A stretch of DNA of 64,000 nucleotides from Acinetobacter sp. XH1741 (GCF_041021895.1 NZ_CP157428.1:3720001-3784000); one strand, 5' to 3'; counted from the stretch's first letter, positions 1-10,054 are shown. Made by a program: numbers and translations. The notes: generated by a model from the letters alone, not told the origin.

Positions 1-2201
1 GTTGCACCAACAAACATAACATTACCTGCAGTAGAGATTGAACCACCTAAACCAGGTACACCAATTTTCACAGCTGGTAATTGGAACAGTTTTGGTAAAC
101 TATCACGGATAGTACCAATACGTTTTTTCCATACTACTTCATGTGTTTTCAAATCTACGCCAGCAACATAACCCCAAGCTGGTTGTTTACAAGGTAAACC
201 AAGTGGAGATAAGAATGCGCTGATTTCCACACCATAAGGTACGCCATACATTGGCTGAATACCTTGCTCAGTTCCTGCACCTTTTGCAGTTTCTGCGCGG
301 TTCGGATCTTCAGGAATTAGACGGCTTACAAATGGCAGACCAATCGGGTTCATCACAGCAACCTGACGGTCAGGGTTAACCGACATACCGCCCCATTCAA
401 ACACACCTAAGTTACCAGGGAAAACTAGAGTACCGTTTTCTGATGGTGGTGTATAAATACCATCGTAATTTAGACGTTTGAAAGATACACGACACATGAG
501 CTGATCAAGCATTGTGGCACCCCACATATCTTTATCAGTCAATTTATCTTGTGGCGCCAAGTTCAAATCAGAGAATGGCTGAGTTTTTGAATAATGCTCG
601 CCTTTGGTTTGTGGTCCGCGCTTAACTGTTTGTGGAACTGGTTTTTCAGTTACAGGAACAATTGGCTGGCCATTACGACGATCAAGAACAAAGGCATTAC
701 CTGTTTTAGTCAATACATAGATTGCGGGAACAGTTTTACCTGCTTTGTCTTTAATATCGGCCAAAGATGGTTGAGACGGTACGTCCATATCCCACAAATC
801 GTGATGAGTGGTCTGGAAGTTCCATATCAATTTACCAGTTGAAGCATTAATCGCTAACATTGAGTTCGCATAACGTTCTTTCAACTCAGTACGGTCACCA
901 CCCCAGATATCCGGAGTACCTACACCTGTTGGAACATAAACAATATCAAGTTTGGCATCGTATGCTAAAGGTGCCCAAGCATTTGGCGAGTTATGAACAA
1001 ATGTCGTACCTTCGCCTGGCATTGCATTTGGATCTGCTGCACCCGTATCGAATGCCCAAAGAAGCTTACCAGTGTTAACATCGTATCCACGAATTACACC
1101 AGATGGCTCTTTACTTGAATAGTTGTCTGTTACAGAACCGGCAATTACGACAGTTGAACCTGTCACAACACCAGGAGATGTTGGGTTATAACCACCTGGG
1201 TAAGCATATGGCATGAATTTTTGTAAATTCACTTCACCATTTTCACCAAAGTCAGTACATGCTTTACCAGTGTCAGCATTCACAGCAACTAAACGTCCGT
1301 CATTAACTGGTACAAATACCTTACGTGGACATTGAGTTGAAGTTGATTTTTTAGTTTGTAAACTTGTCGCAAATTCAGTTGTGTTATTTGCGTCGTAGTA
1401 CATTACACCACGGCAAGTTAAATGCTGGAACGTTTTATCCGTTTTTAACTTCGGATCAAAACGCCATTTTTCTTTACCTGTTGCTGGATCAATCGCAATT
1501 AACTGTTGGTGAGCCGTACAGATAAACATGTTATTACCAATTTTAATTGGCGTAACCTGATTGGTTGTTTCACCCGAATCATTATCTGTTTTGAAATCAC
1601 CAGTACGAAGTGTCCAAGCCACTTTTAGGTCTTTTACGTTCTGGTCATTAATCTGTTTCAATGGAGAATAACGCTCACCCGCTTGAGTACGACCATAAGC
1701 TGGCCAGTCACTCTCTGCTACACCTGGAACAGCTTGAGCAGTTTCAGGTTGAGGCGTTTTAATTTCACCATTGATTTCTTGCGGATCGTTGAAAATAGAA
1801 TAAACCATCAACACGATTGCAATAGCTAAAGTTGAAGATAAGGCAACTTTACTTGATCCAAGGTTGTTGATTCCACGAGTTACAGCCGGAACCAATAACC
1901 ATAAACCAAGAATACCTAAAATATCTAAACGTGGTGCAAGCGCCCAAAAGTCTGTTCCAACTTCCCAGACACTCCAGATAATGGTACCTAGCATTAATGC
2001 AGCATAAATCCACAAAGCTGTAGAAGCACGCTTGTAGAGTTGCCATGTAACAATAAGGAGTAAGACTCCAGCTACAATGTAGTAAATTGAACCGCCTAAT
2101 GTAGCGAGCCAAATACCTCCAATTAACAGGAATAACGCCAATAACCCAATAATGATTACGGTAAAAGTCGTTAAACCTGATCTTGAAGAAGGTTGATTCA
2201 T
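1..2201 (-). CDS. gcd: Membrane-bound PQQ-dependent glucose dehydrogenase (3' end cut by window edge)
   Basis: This enzyme oxidises aldoses such as D-glucose to lactones in the periplasm and passes electrons to ubiquinone. About 733 codons are visible, from ATG at 2201 to the window edge; the family is about 800 residues, so only the C-terminal tail is missing. Five hydrophobic segments lie in roughly the first 140 residues (about 13-35, 39-56, 62-79, 93-108, 119-137), the standard membrane anchor. The periplasmic beta-propeller starts near residue 165 (DWPAYGRTQAGERYSPL) and continues with typical quinoprotein segments such as AIDPATGKEKWRFDP and TTHHDLWDMDVPSQP. An OprB-type porin gene lies upstream on the same strand, which fits sugar entry followed by periplasmic oxidation. 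No stop codon or frameshift is seen in the visible part. Confidence 0.95.
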   Translation of the reverse strand, partial: MNQPSSRSGLTTFTVIIIGLLALFLLIGGIWLATLGGSIYYIVAGVLLLIVTWQLYKRASTALWIYAALMLGTIIWSVWEVGTDFWALAPRLDILGILGLWLLVPAVTRGINNLGSSKVALSSTLAIAIVLMVYSIFNDPQEINGEIKTPQPETAQAVPGVAESDWPAYGRTQAGERYSPLKQINDQNVKDLKVAWTLRTGDFKTDNDSGETTNQVTPIKIGNNMFICTAHQQLIAIDPATGKEKWRFDPKLKTDKTFQHLTCRGVMYYDANNTTEFATSLQTKKSTSTQCPRKVFVPVNDGRLVAVNADTGKACTDFGENGEVNLQKFMPYAYPGGYNPTSPGVVTGSTVVIAGSVTDNYSSKEPSGVIRGYDVNTGKLLWAFDTGAADPNAMPGEGTTFVHNSPNAWAPLAYDAKLDIVYVPTGVGTPDIWGGDRTELKERYANSMLAINASTGKLIWNFQTTHHDLWDMDVPSQPSLADIKDKAGKTVPAIYVLTKTGNAFVLDRRNGQPIVPVTEKPVPQTVKRGPQTKGEHYSKTQPFSDLNLAPQDKLTDKDMWGATMLDQLMCRVSFKRLNYDGIYTPPSENGTLVFPGNLGVFEWGGMSVNPDRQVAVMNPIGLPFVSRLIPEDPNRAETAKGAGTEQGIQPMYGVPYGVEISAFLSPLGLPCKQPAWGYVAGVDLKTHEVVWKKRIGTIRDSLPKLFQLPAVKIGVPGLGGSISTAGNVMFVGA

Positions 2202-2304
2202 AAACCACCTCTTATCAATCATCGTTTTTATCGGAAAGATGTGCCAAAAATCTTATAGAAAAATGGCATCACCAATACATCTAAAACAAAATTCAGGCAT
2301 AAAG

Positions 2305-2358
2305 AAAAAAACGGAAGGTCGGATACTTCAATCAATGATTTAGCCTTCGACAATCCGT
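2305..2358 (-). terminator. Rho-independent terminator after oprB
   Basis: On the minus strand, downstream of the porin stop, the arms ACGGA and TCCGT, then GTCG and CGAC, pair around a loop of about 26 bases, with a two-base internal loop on each side. A run of T follows (A run at 2305-2310 on the plus strand). This separates oprB from gcd. Confidence 0.6.
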
Positions 2359-2373
2359 TTTCGGAATAATTAC

Positions 2374-3627
2374 TTAGAATACGGTTGAGAACTTAATACC
2401 GCCTACCCAAGTGTTATCACCATTTTTTAATGCACCAACATGACGAACATATTGCACATTTGGACGAATAGTTAGCCAGTTAGTGGCATGAATACCGTAG
2501 TAAAGCTCGGTATTGTATTCTGTATCGTATTCTTTAGCTTGGATGTCGCTCCAATCATCATTGATATGGATACGAGCCACACCGAGTGCTAACTCATCTT
2601 GAGGACGTTGATTGAGCAAACCTTTATAGACTAAGCCTACATTTTGCATGTTATCAACTTTGTTGGTATCTGAGTCGTGGAAAGTCAGGTTAACAAAACC
2701 TGTTAAACCACGATCAGTTTGATCTGCTGGCTGGAATAATTTTTGTTTTGCAGTTACCCAAACACCTTGCTTGTGAGATGTTTTGGTTGGATTGGTAATT
2801 TCCTGTGCATCAGCAGTGCTGTAGTAATACCCTAAACGGTATTCACCCGTCATACTTTGTGCACCTAACTTAGGAGACCAAACCACTTCAGCCGGAATAA
2901 TGGCACCATGAGAACCGTCTGTACTTAAGTTGAAGCCTTTGCCTCGGTCTAAGTTTTCAGGGTTATATTCATATACACCCACTTGCGTATACAAGTCAGG
3001 TTGCACATTATATTTAACACGCATCGCCCATTGGCTAACTGGCCAGTTATACCATTGGTCACCAACCCAGTTACCCACTTGTGAGCCACAAAGCGCCAAG
3101 TTCTGGAAGTCACAGTCAAAACTGTTAAAGTCTTCACCTTCACCAAAACGCCCCACTTTCACGTCTAACTTCTGATCAAGAAATTTTTTCTTAATCCACA
3201 AGTCTGTTAAACGCCAAGTTTGCTCACGTCCCCACACTTCCTGTGCAGAACTGATGTGTCCAGCTAAAGCTGGAGAATGTTCAGAAAGCGATTGCCCATC
3301 ACGATAAGTCAACGTGATTTGAGCTTCTGTATCTTGCCACCCTAAAATTTTACCTAGGTCCAAATGCGAACCTAAAGCGAGTTGCCCTGTATAAGCACTA
3401 CCATGAGAAGATGTATTCTTTGAATCTAAAATACCGGCATATTCACCAGTATATCCAAAAGAAAAATCATAACCTTGTGCTTGTAACGCTTTGCGTTGCC
3501 CGTTCCAATCACCCAACATCCAAGAACCATTTGGGTCAAATGCAGCAGCAGCTTGTGCATGCTGAACAAAAAGAGTAATTGATAAAACGGATAAACAGGA
3601 AACCATCAAAGATTTATGCGTTTTCAT
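2374..3627 (-). CDS. oprB: OprB-family carbohydrate-selective porin
   Basis: This is an outer-membrane beta-barrel porin for sugar uptake. The 417-residue protein begins with a signal peptide ending near VQHAQA (about residue 26), followed by WMLGDWNGQRKALQAQGYDF, which matches the OprB N-terminal pattern of a GDW(G/N)G.R..L...G motif. The rest alternates short aromatic beta segments and ends in a C-terminal Phe (KFSTVF), the usual outer-membrane assembly signal. The length fits the family. It sits directly upstream of gcd on the same strand with a terminator between, so joint function in glucose oxidation is likely while joint transcription is not certain. Substrate specificity is inferred from context. 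Confidence 0.85.
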   Translation of the reverse strand: MKTHKSLMVSCLSVLSITLFVQHAQAAAAFDPNGSWMLGDWNGQRKALQAQGYDFSFGYTGEYAGILDSKNTSSHGSAYTGQLALGSHLDLGKILGWQDTEAQITLTYRDGQSLSEHSPALAGHISSAQEVWGREQTWRLTDLWIKKKFLDQKLDVKVGRFGEGEDFNSFDCDFQNLALCGSQVGNWVGDQWYNWPVSQWAMRVKYNVQPDLYTQVGVYEYNPENLDRGKGFNLSTDGSHGAIIPAEVVWSPKLGAQSMTGEYRLGYYYSTADAQEITNPTKTSHKQGVWVTAKQKLFQPADQTDRGLTGFVNLTFHDSDTNKVDNMQNVGLVYKGLLNQRPQDELALGVARIHINDDWSDIQAKEYDTEYNTELYYGIHATNWLTIRPNVQYVRHVGALKNGDNTWVGGIKFSTVF

Positions 3628-3761
3628 GTTTACGTACCTTTTATGTCTTTGTTTATAAAGGTTACGCTATTTTTATGTAAAGAAATTATTCAAAATGTTA
3701 ATCAATTGATTAATCAGATAATAATCTTAATACATACTGTATAAGAAATAGCCCCAACTTA

Positions 3762-4880
3762 TTACCACTCCCCTTCGCCAAGCTTTTGACCTACAAAGGA
3801 ATATCGCATTTGTGAGCGTGAGAACTTAATTGGACATGCAATCTGTGGTTCTGTATCTGCCGTATTATTCTGCAAAGGAACGTTCACAATCCATCCACGT
3901 TGTTGTGCTAACGGCGAGTTCAAAGCTTCACTCAAGCTCAATACGGGTTCTACACAAACATCGAGATTTGCAAAAATTTCATGCCATTCTTTAAAGGTTT
4001 TGGTTTTAATTTTCTCTTGAATAGCTTGCTTAACTTCTTGCCGATCTTGAATATCTAATGACGCACCTTTTTGTAACAACACAGGCAAATCTAATGCAGC
4101 AGACAACCCAGCCATAAATTGAGGTTCAAGACTGCCAATTGAGACATAACGCCCATCTTGAGTCATATAATAGTCATAGAAAATGCCACCGTTGAGCATA
4201 CCTTGCTCTGGTGCCTGCTCAACTTGTCCTGCAAGTGTGGCTGACGCTGCCATACTATTTAAACTTGCAACGCAGTCGGTCATGGAAATATCAATGTACT
4301 GCCCCATTCCGCTACGCCCGCGTTCGACCACCGCAGCTAAAATCGAAATGACAGCATGAAGTGAACCACCTGCGATATCGGCAACTTGAATACCGAGTGG
4401 TGGTGGACCACTGTCTTGTCGACCGCTATAACCGGCAATACCAGCTAAAGCTAAATAGTTAATATCATGCCCAGCTCTATCTTTATAGCTTCCCGTTTGT
4501 CCATATCCTGTAATTGAACAATAAATTAAACGTGGGTTAATTTCGGCAAGTGTCGCGTAGTCTAGACCCAAGCGACGCATGACATCTGGTCGAAACTGCT
4601 CAACTACAATATCAAACTCGGAAATTTTGGCTTTAATCAGGTCAATACTCGCCGCATCTTTTAAGTCGAGAACGATCGACTGCTTATTTCGATTTAGATA
4701 ACTATGTGCTGTCGCTTGTCCATTTGCATATGGCGGCATAATCCGAATGAGATCTGGACGTGACGGAGATTCGATATGGATGACTTCTGCGCCCATATCG
4801 GCTAGATACATTGTGGCAAAAGGTCCTGGTAAAAGCGTCGAGAAATCGAGAACTTTAAGTCCGTTTAATGCTGTCGTCAT
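3762..4880 (-). CDS. CaiB/BaiF family protein, alpha-methylacyl-CoA racemase type
   Basis: Member of the family III CoA-transferase fold, about 372 residues. The N-terminus (LKVLDFSTLLPGPFATMYLA) and ADMGAEVIHIE are typical. Two residues used by alpha-methylacyl-CoA racemases are visible: the His and Asp of AGHDINYLALAG, and the Asp of VADIAGGSL. The His favours a racemase that interconverts 2R/2S-methylacyl-CoA over a CaiB-type transferase, which relies on the Asp alone. I chose ATG at 4880; a GTG five codons upstream (4895) is also open, and neither has a clear ribosome-binding site. The gene diverges from an AraC-type regulator and lies near beta-oxidation genes, so a role in branched-chain or sterol-like acyl-CoA breakdown is plausible but inferred. 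Confidence 0.8.
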   Translation of the reverse strand: MTTALNGLKVLDFSTLLPGPFATMYLADMGAEVIHIESPSRPDLIRIMPPYANGQATAHSYLNRNKQSIVLDLKDAASIDLIKAKISEFDIVVEQFRPDVMRRLGLDYATLAEINPRLIYCSITGYGQTGSYKDRAGHDINYLALAGIAGYSGRQDSGPPPLGIQVADIAGGSLHAVISILAAVVERGRSGMGQYIDISMTDCVASLNSMAASATLAGQVEQAPEQGMLNGGIFYDYYMTQDGRYVSIGSLEPQFMAGLSAALDLPVLLQKGASLDIQDRQEVKQAIQEKIKTKTFKEWHEIFANLDVCVEPVLSLSEALNSPLAQQRGWIVNVPLQNNTADTEPQIACPIKFSRSQMRYSFVGQKLGEGEW

Positions 4881-5090
4881 CGTATTTTTAACCACTATTA
4901 TTCGAATTTTCTTTTATATTAGTTAAGCAAATATTCTAAAACAATGTCATGTTCAGCCATTTACCTTGATCATTTCGGCAATTTAACATGTAAAAAGTGC
5001 TTTTACACTGTTGTAAATCGCCAATTTATTTTTTTAAACGGTCATTTAGGTCAATTTAAAGTGAACATCAAAGAGACTGAAGGATTCAAT

Positions 5091-6101
5091 ATGAGTCGCG
5101 ATACGATTAGCATCCACTTCGTGAATGCGGCTTTGACAGGCGTAAAACGCCTTGGCATGGATGTCGAGACGTTACTTTCACATGTGGGTATCGAAGCGGA
5201 ACTATTACGTCAACCTAAAGCTCGAATCTCACCAGAACAATATACCCGTTTTATAAAAATGCTATGGATGGTCACCCAAGACGAACACGTTGGTTTTGAT
5301 GTACAACCGCGTCGCTTGGGCACTTTTGCCATTATGTGTCAGCTGATTATTCATGCAAAAACCTTGGGTCAAGCCCTCGAACTCTCATCTCAATTTTACA
5401 AGTTATTTGGTGATGAATGGTCTGTTAGCCTAGAGCGTGACAAACACGAAGCGCGGTTAGTTCCTCTCATTCCAAAAACATTAGATCCGGATCATTTCAT
5501 TACCGAAAGTATGCTCATGATTTGGCATGGCTTGGCATCATGGCTGATTGAACGTCGTTTACCTTTAGAGCGTGTTCATTTTAGCTACCCGCGTCCTGCT
5601 CATGCAGATGAGTATGATGCGTTATTCTTTGCGCCAGTCATGCAGTTTGATGCACCGCGTACGGAAATTACCTTTGCAGCTGATTATCTTGATTTACCAA
5701 TCCGCCAAGATGAAAAAACGCTAGAAGAATTCTTAAAAGCAGCACCGGCTCAGCTTTTAGTTAAATTTAAAAACACCAACTCGCTGACTTCTCGTATTCG
5801 TGAAGTACTCAAAAGCCAAATTGGTGAAGAAATGCCAACGCTTAATGACGTTGCTTCAATGCTGTATTTATCTCCACAAACCCTACGCCGCCGCTTGGCT
5901 GCTGAAGGTAAAAGCTACCAAGGCGTGAAAGATGCTTTACGTCGAGATGCTGCAATTCACTTATTACTCAACCCAGAATTAACACTTGAAGATGTTGCTC
6001 AACAGGTTGGCTTTAGTGAAACCAGTACGTTCCACCGTGCATTTAAAAAGTGGACGGGTGTAACTCCTGGTTTGTATCGCCAGCTACATGGTTATCACTA
6101 A
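5091..6101 (+). CDS. AraC-family transcriptional regulator (OruR/ArgR-like)
   Basis: A DNA-binding regulator of 336 residues. The N-terminal two thirds match the arabinose-binding-like domain of the OruR/PF12625 type (for example ARISPEQYTRFIKMLWMV), and the C-terminus carries two helix-turn-helix motifs (PTLNDVASMLYLSPQTLRRR and TLEDVAQQVGFSETSTFHRA, then FKKWTGVTPGLYR). The reading frame is open from 4944, but ATG at 5091 is preceded by GAAGGA at good spacing and gives the family's standard N-terminus, so I start there. It is divergent from the racemase gene and precedes the thiolase/FadB-like pair after a terminator, so control of either side is likely. The effector is unknown, perhaps an acyl-CoA or fatty acid. 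Confidence 0.85.
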   Translation: MSRDTISIHFVNAALTGVKRLGMDVETLLSHVGIEAELLRQPKARISPEQYTRFIKMLWMVTQDEHVGFDVQPRRLGTFAIMCQLIIHAKTLGQALELSSQFYKLFGDEWSVSLERDKHEARLVPLIPKTLDPDHFITESMLMIWHGLASWLIERRLPLERVHFSYPRPAHADEYDALFFAPVMQFDAPRTEITFAADYLDLPIRQDEKTLEEFLKAAPAQLLVKFKNTNSLTSRIREVLKSQIGEEMPTLNDVASMLYLSPQTLRRRLAAEGKSYQGVKDALRRDAAIHLLLNPELTLEDVAQQVGFSETSTFHRAFKKWTGVTPGLYRQLHGYH

Positions 6102-6128
6102 TTCTTAAATCTCTTTAGTTTCACATTT

Positions 6129-6155
6129 AGCCCAAGTTCAACTTGGGCTTTTTTG
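6129..6155 (+). terminator. Rho-independent terminator after the AraC-type gene
   Basis: Perfect arms AGCCCAAGT and ACTTGGGCT with a 3-base loop are followed by a T run. It separates the regulator from the thiolase operon. Confidence 0.9.
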
Positions 6156-6271
6156 TATCGCTATTGGCAAAAATCATCACCTGACTGGTGCGCTTATCGT
6201 CATTGCACTCGCTATTAAAACCAGTACACTCAAAACACAAATAAATTTTAAGCAATAAAAAAGGAACTGTT

Positions 6272-7477
6272 ATGAGCGAGGCTTATATTATTGATGCCAT
6301 TCGCACCCCACGCGGAAAAGGAAAAAAAGACGGCTCTCTTTACGAAGTAAAACCAATCACATTACTCACTAGCCTTTTAAACGAATTAGAACAGCGCCAT
6401 CAACTCGATACGTCTAAAGTAGACGACATTGTTTTGGGATGCGTAACACCAATTGGCGACCAAGGTGGTGACATTGCTAAAACTGCTGCGATTGCAGCGG
6501 GTTGGAATGATGATGTTGCTGGTGTGCAAATTAACCGTTTTTGCGCTTCAGGTTTAGAAGCCGTCAATATGGCAGCAATGAAAGTTCGTTCTGGTTGGGA
6601 AGATTTAGTGGTTGCTGGTGGTGTTGAATCAATGTCACGTATTCCAATGGGTTCTGACGGCGGGCCGTGGGCGTTAGACCCTGAGACAAACCTTAAGTCA
6701 TCATTTGTTCCACAAGGTATTGGCGCTGACCTCATTGCAACCTTAGATGGCTATAGTCGTGCCGATGTCGATAATTTTGCGGTGAAGTCCCAACAAAAAG
6801 CCGCGGCAGCTCAAGCAAATGGTTATTTTGATCAATCAGTTGTGCCAGTCAAAGATCATTCAGGTGTCGTGATTTTAGAAAAAGATGAATTTATTAAAGG
6901 CCATACCACACTCGAAGGTCTAGCAAAGCTCAATCCAAGTTTTGAAATGATGGGACAAATGGGTTTTGATGCAGTCGCTTTGCAAAAATATCCGGAAGCA
7001 CAAAAAGTAAATCATGTTCATCACGCAGGTAACTCATCAGGTATTGTCGATGGAGCAGCGGTAGTTTTATTGGCTTCTGAAAAAGCAGTGAAAGAACAAA
7101 ATTTAAAACCACGCGCTAAAGTTTTAGCAACTGCACTAGTCGGTACTGACCCAACCATTATGCTGACAGGCCCTGCTCCTGCTGCACGCAAAGCTTTAGA
7201 AAAAGCGGGTCTAACGATTGATGATATTGACCTATTTGAAGTCAACGAAGCTTTCGCGGCAGTTGTTATGCGTTTTATTAATGAGCTCAATGTCCCTGCT
7301 GAAAAAGTCAACGTAAATGGTGGTGCGATTGCTTTAGGCCACCCATTGGGCGCAACGGGTGCCATGATTTTAGGTACGTTACTCGATGAACTTGAACGAC
7401 AAAATAAAAAGCGTGGTTTAGCGACACTCTGTGTTGGCGGTGGAATGGGTATTGCCACCATTATTGAACGCGTATAA
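6272..7477 (+). CDS. Acetyl-CoA C-acyltransferase (thiolase)
   Basis: Thiolase of 401 residues that cleaves 3-ketoacyl-CoA with CoA in the last step of beta-oxidation (or runs in reverse). Visible hallmarks are the nucleophilic Cys91 in [34 protein letters not shown] with the catalytic His, and the C-terminal CVGGGMGIA with the second Cys. The start at 6272 has AAGGAAC upstream. The gene is followed after 19 bp by the FadB-like gene, forming a two-gene operon in which the thiolase comes first, the reverse of the classical fadBA order. FadA-like by function; I leave the symbol open because Acinetobacter carries several paralogues. Confidence 0.92.
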   Translation: MSEAYIIDAIRTPRGKGKKDGSLYEVKPITLLTSLLNELEQRHQLDTSKVDDIVLGCVTPIGDQGGDIAKTAAIAAGWNDDVAGVQINRFCASGLEAVNMAAMKVRSGWEDLVVAGGVESMSRIPMGSDGGPWALDPETNLKSSFVPQGIGADLIATLDGYSRADVDNFAVKSQQKAAAAQANGYFDQSVVPVKDHSGVVILEKDEFIKGHTTLEGLAKLNPSFEMMGQMGFDAVALQKYPEAQKVNHVHHAGNSSGIVDGAAVVLLASEKAVKEQNLKPRAKVLATALVGTDPTIMLTGPAPAARKALEKAGLTIDDIDLFEVNEAFAAVVMRFINELNVPAEKVNVNGGAIALGHPLGATGAMILGTLLDELERQNKKRGLATLCVGGGMGIATIIERV

Positions 7478-7496
7478 AAATTTAGGGATATAAAAA

Positions 7497-9632
7497 ATGA
7501 GTGCAATTCAATACGAAAAAAATGCCGACAATATTGTCATTTTAACACTTGATTCAACTGGTCAATCTGCAAACACAATGAATGCAGAGTTTCGTGACTC
7601 GCTCGATGAAGCAACTCAGAAACTTAAAGCAGAAACAGAACTTTCAGGCGTTATTTTCCGCTCAGCTAAAAAAACGTTCTTTGCAGGCGGTGATTTAGAT
7701 GAGCTAATTCAAGTTCAGCCTGAACATGCAACTGAGTTTTTCAATATGGTTGAAAAACTAAAAGGTCATTTACGTACAATTGAAACACTAGGGATTCCAG
7801 TTGTTGCAGCATTAAATGGCACAGCACTGGGCGGCGGTTGGGAAATCGCATTAAGTTGCCATCACCGTATTGCCATCAATGACCCAAAAAGCAAATTTGG
7901 CCTACCAGAAGTTACCTTAGGTTTGTTACCGGGCGGCGGTGGTATTGTACGTATGGTACGCTTATTAGGACTTCAAAATGCATTTCCATTTTTAATGGAA
8001 GGCAAACAGTTCGGTGTTGATAAAGCAAAATCTTTAGGCTTAATCCATGATACTGCCGAAAATGAACAAGAGCTTTTAGATAAAGCAATTGCTTGGATAA
8101 AGGCCAATCCAAAATCTCAACAGCCTTTTGATGTGAAGGGTTATAAAATTCCGGGTGGTGATCCAAAAACGCCAGCAGTTGCACAAGTTCTTGCCATTGC
8201 ACCAGCCAAGTTAAAAGACAAAACCAAAGGCTGTTATCCTGCTCCTGAAGCGATTATGGCAGCCGCAGTTGAAGGCGCTCAAGTTGATGTAGATACTGCA
8301 CTGCGTATTGAGTCCCGTTACTTTACTCAGCTTACAACAGGCCAAATCTCTAAAAACATGATCGGTACTTTCTGGCATGGTTTAAATGCAATTAAGTCTG
8401 GTGCAAGCCGCCCTGCCGACGTTGCAAAATGGCAAGCCACTAAAGTGGGTGTATTGGGTGCAGGCATGATGGGTGCGGGCATTGCCTATTCAACAGCCAT
8501 TAAAGGCATTCCAGTTGTACTTAAAGATGTATCTGTTGAAAATGCCGAGAAAGGCAAAACCTATTCACAAAAGCTCCTAGACAAGCGTGTTTCACAAGGT
8601 CGGATGACCGCAGAAAAACGTGATCAGGTTTTATCATTGATTACGGCTACAGCTTCAGCTCAAGACTTACAAGGCTGTGATTTAATTATTGAAGCTGTAT
8701 TTGAAAACCAAGAGCTTAAAGCGAAAGTTACTCAAGAAGCTGAACAATATTTAGCACCTAATGGTGTAATGGCATCAAATACATCGACCCTACCCATTAC
8801 AGGTTTAGCTCAAGCAAGTAAGGATGATAAAGCATTTATCGGCCTACACTTCTTTAGCCCTGTCGACAAAATGCAGTTGGTTGAGATTATTAAAGGTAAA
8901 AACACCTCAAGTGAAACACTTGCCAAAGCGTATGACTTTGTACAACAAATTGGAAAAACACCAATTGTTGTCAATGATAGCCGCGGTTTCTTCACGAGTC
9001 GTGTGTTTGGGACTTTCATTCAAGAAGGTATGCGCTTGCTTGCCGAAGGCGTCCATCCAGCGCGTATTGAAATGGCAGCATTGAAAGCAGGCATGCCTGT
9101 AGGACCACTTGCGATTCAAGATGAAGTGTCTTTAACCTTGACTGAACATGTTGCCAGTGAAGCACGTAAAGCCCTACAAGCCGAAGGCAAAGAGTTACCG
9201 AAAACACCAGTAGATGAAGTCGTTCATACCATGATTCATGACTTAAACCGTAGAGGTAAAGCTGCGGGTGCAGGTTTCTATGACTATCCTGAAAATGGTA
9301 AAAAGCACCTTTGGGAAGGCTTAAACCGCTGGCAGAAAGATCATGATATTTCTGAGCAAGATATGATTGATCGCATTTTGTTTGTACAGGCTTTAGATAC
9401 CTTACGCTGTTATGAAGAAGGTGTGTTGGAATCAGTGATAGATGCCAATGTCGGTTCTATTTTTGGAATTGGTTATGCGCCTTGGACTGGGGGTGCGATT
9501 CAATTCTTAAATCAATATGGTATTGATAAAGCGCAAAAACGTGCTGAAGAATTAGCTGCCAAATATGGTGAGCGATTCACACCACCAGCATTACTCAAAA
9601 CCAAAGCTGAGCAGAAACAAAATATTCAATAA
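7497..9632 (+). CDS. FadB-like 3-hydroxyacyl-CoA dehydrogenase / enoyl-CoA hydratase
   Basis: Multifunctional beta-oxidation enzyme of 711 residues. The N-terminal crotonase domain shows FFAGGDLDEL (oxyanion-hole region), GGGWEIALSCHHRIA and LPEVTLGLLPGGGG. The dehydrogenase part begins near residue 310 with the NAD-binding motif GVLGAGMMGAGIAYSTA and has LHFFSPVDKMQLVEI with the catalytic His. The C-terminal 3HCDH domains follow (DSRGFFTSRVFGTF; GRGFYDY-like GAGFYDYPENG). Length equals that of the FadB/FadJ family. It pairs with the thiolase 19 bp upstream to make a complete hydration-dehydrogenation-thiolysis unit. Chain-length preference cannot be read from sequence. Confidence 0.92.
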   Translation: MSAIQYEKNADNIVILTLDSTGQSANTMNAEFRDSLDEATQKLKAETELSGVIFRSAKKTFFAGGDLDELIQVQPEHATEFFNMVEKLKGHLRTIETLGIPVVAALNGTALGGGWEIALSCHHRIAINDPKSKFGLPEVTLGLLPGGGGIVRMVRLLGLQNAFPFLMEGKQFGVDKAKSLGLIHDTAENEQELLDKAIAWIKANPKSQQPFDVKGYKIPGGDPKTPAVAQVLAIAPAKLKDKTKGCYPAPEAIMAAAVEGAQVDVDTALRIESRYFTQLTTGQISKNMIGTFWHGLNAIKSGASRPADVAKWQATKVGVLGAGMMGAGIAYSTAIKGIPVVLKDVSVENAEKGKTYSQKLLDKRVSQGRMTAEKRDQVLSLITATASAQDLQGCDLIIEAVFENQELKAKVTQEAEQYLAPNGVMASNTSTLPITGLAQASKDDKAFIGLHFFSPVDKMQLVEIIKGKNTSSETLAKAYDFVQQIGKTPIVVNDSRGFFTSRVFGTFIQEGMRLLAEGVHPARIEMAALKAGMPVGPLAIQDEVSLTLTEHVASEARKALQAEGKELPKTPVDEVVHTMIHDLNRRGKAAGAGFYDYPENGKKHLWEGLNRWQKDHDISEQDMIDRILFVQALDTLRCYEEGVLESVIDANVGSIFGIGYAPWTGGAIQFLNQYGIDKAQKRAEELAAKYGERFTPPALLKTKAEQKQNIQ

Positions 9633-9670
9633 TTTGAATTTATTAAATATTCAAAAACTGCATAAACCTT

Positions 9671-9706
9671 ACCCATATAAATATATTTTATTTATATGGG
9701 TTTTTC
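9671..9706 (+). terminator. Rho-independent terminator after the FadB-like gene
   Basis: Arms ACCCATATAAA and TTTATATGGGT flank a short AT loop and are followed by TTTT. It ends the thiolase/FadB operon. Confidence 0.85.
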
Positions 9707-9796
9707 TTTATGACCTTTAAGATTTCAGCCTATTGTCTAAATATGCTATAAATAGACTTCATTTTTGTGCTTCCATAGCACATTCGAGAAATTCTT

Positions 9797-10054
9797 ATGT
9801 CCGATAAAAATTCTTCCGAGTCAGCAAGTCTAGGCTGGAAATTTGTTCTGATCGTTGGTGTTTTGAGTGCGATTTTCCTTGGCTTTTTCTATTTAGCAAT
9901 GAGTAATGAACCTGACTATATGCCAGGCGCACAGCGTAAAGCTCAACAGCACGAAATGCAGCAAAAAGCTGAAAAAACGACAGATCAGCAAACTCAGCAT
10001 AGTGACAACATGCCTGAAATGGACATGCAAGAACATCAGCATTCACATCAGTAA
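9797..10054 (+). CDS. Small single-pass membrane protein with His/Met-rich tail
   Basis: An 85-residue protein I cannot assign to a family. After a short polar N-terminus there is one hydrophobic segment (about residues 14-35, WKFVLIVGVLSAIFLGFFYL). The rest is a polar tail rich in Gln, His, Met and Glu, ending in DNMPEMDMQEHQHSHQ. The tail resembles metal-binding sequences (several His and Met close together), but that is inference. It lies 15 bp upstream of the patatin gene and is probably co-transcribed with it. A non-specific low-complexity tail is the alternative. Confidence 0.75.
   Translation: MSDKNSSESASLGWKFVLIVGVLSAIFLGFFYLAMSNEPDYMPGAQRKAQQHEMQQKAEKTTDQQTQHSDNMPEMDMQEHQHSHQ

Noticed and set aside
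594..1078. Two plus-strand frames inside gcd
   Set aside because: They are antisense to a clear, uninterrupted quinoprotein coding sequence.
1849..2208. Minus-strand frame of 119 codons overlapping the start of gcd
   Set aside because: It runs in another frame over the membrane part of glucose dehydrogenase, has no ribosome-binding site of its own, and its composition is not protein-like.
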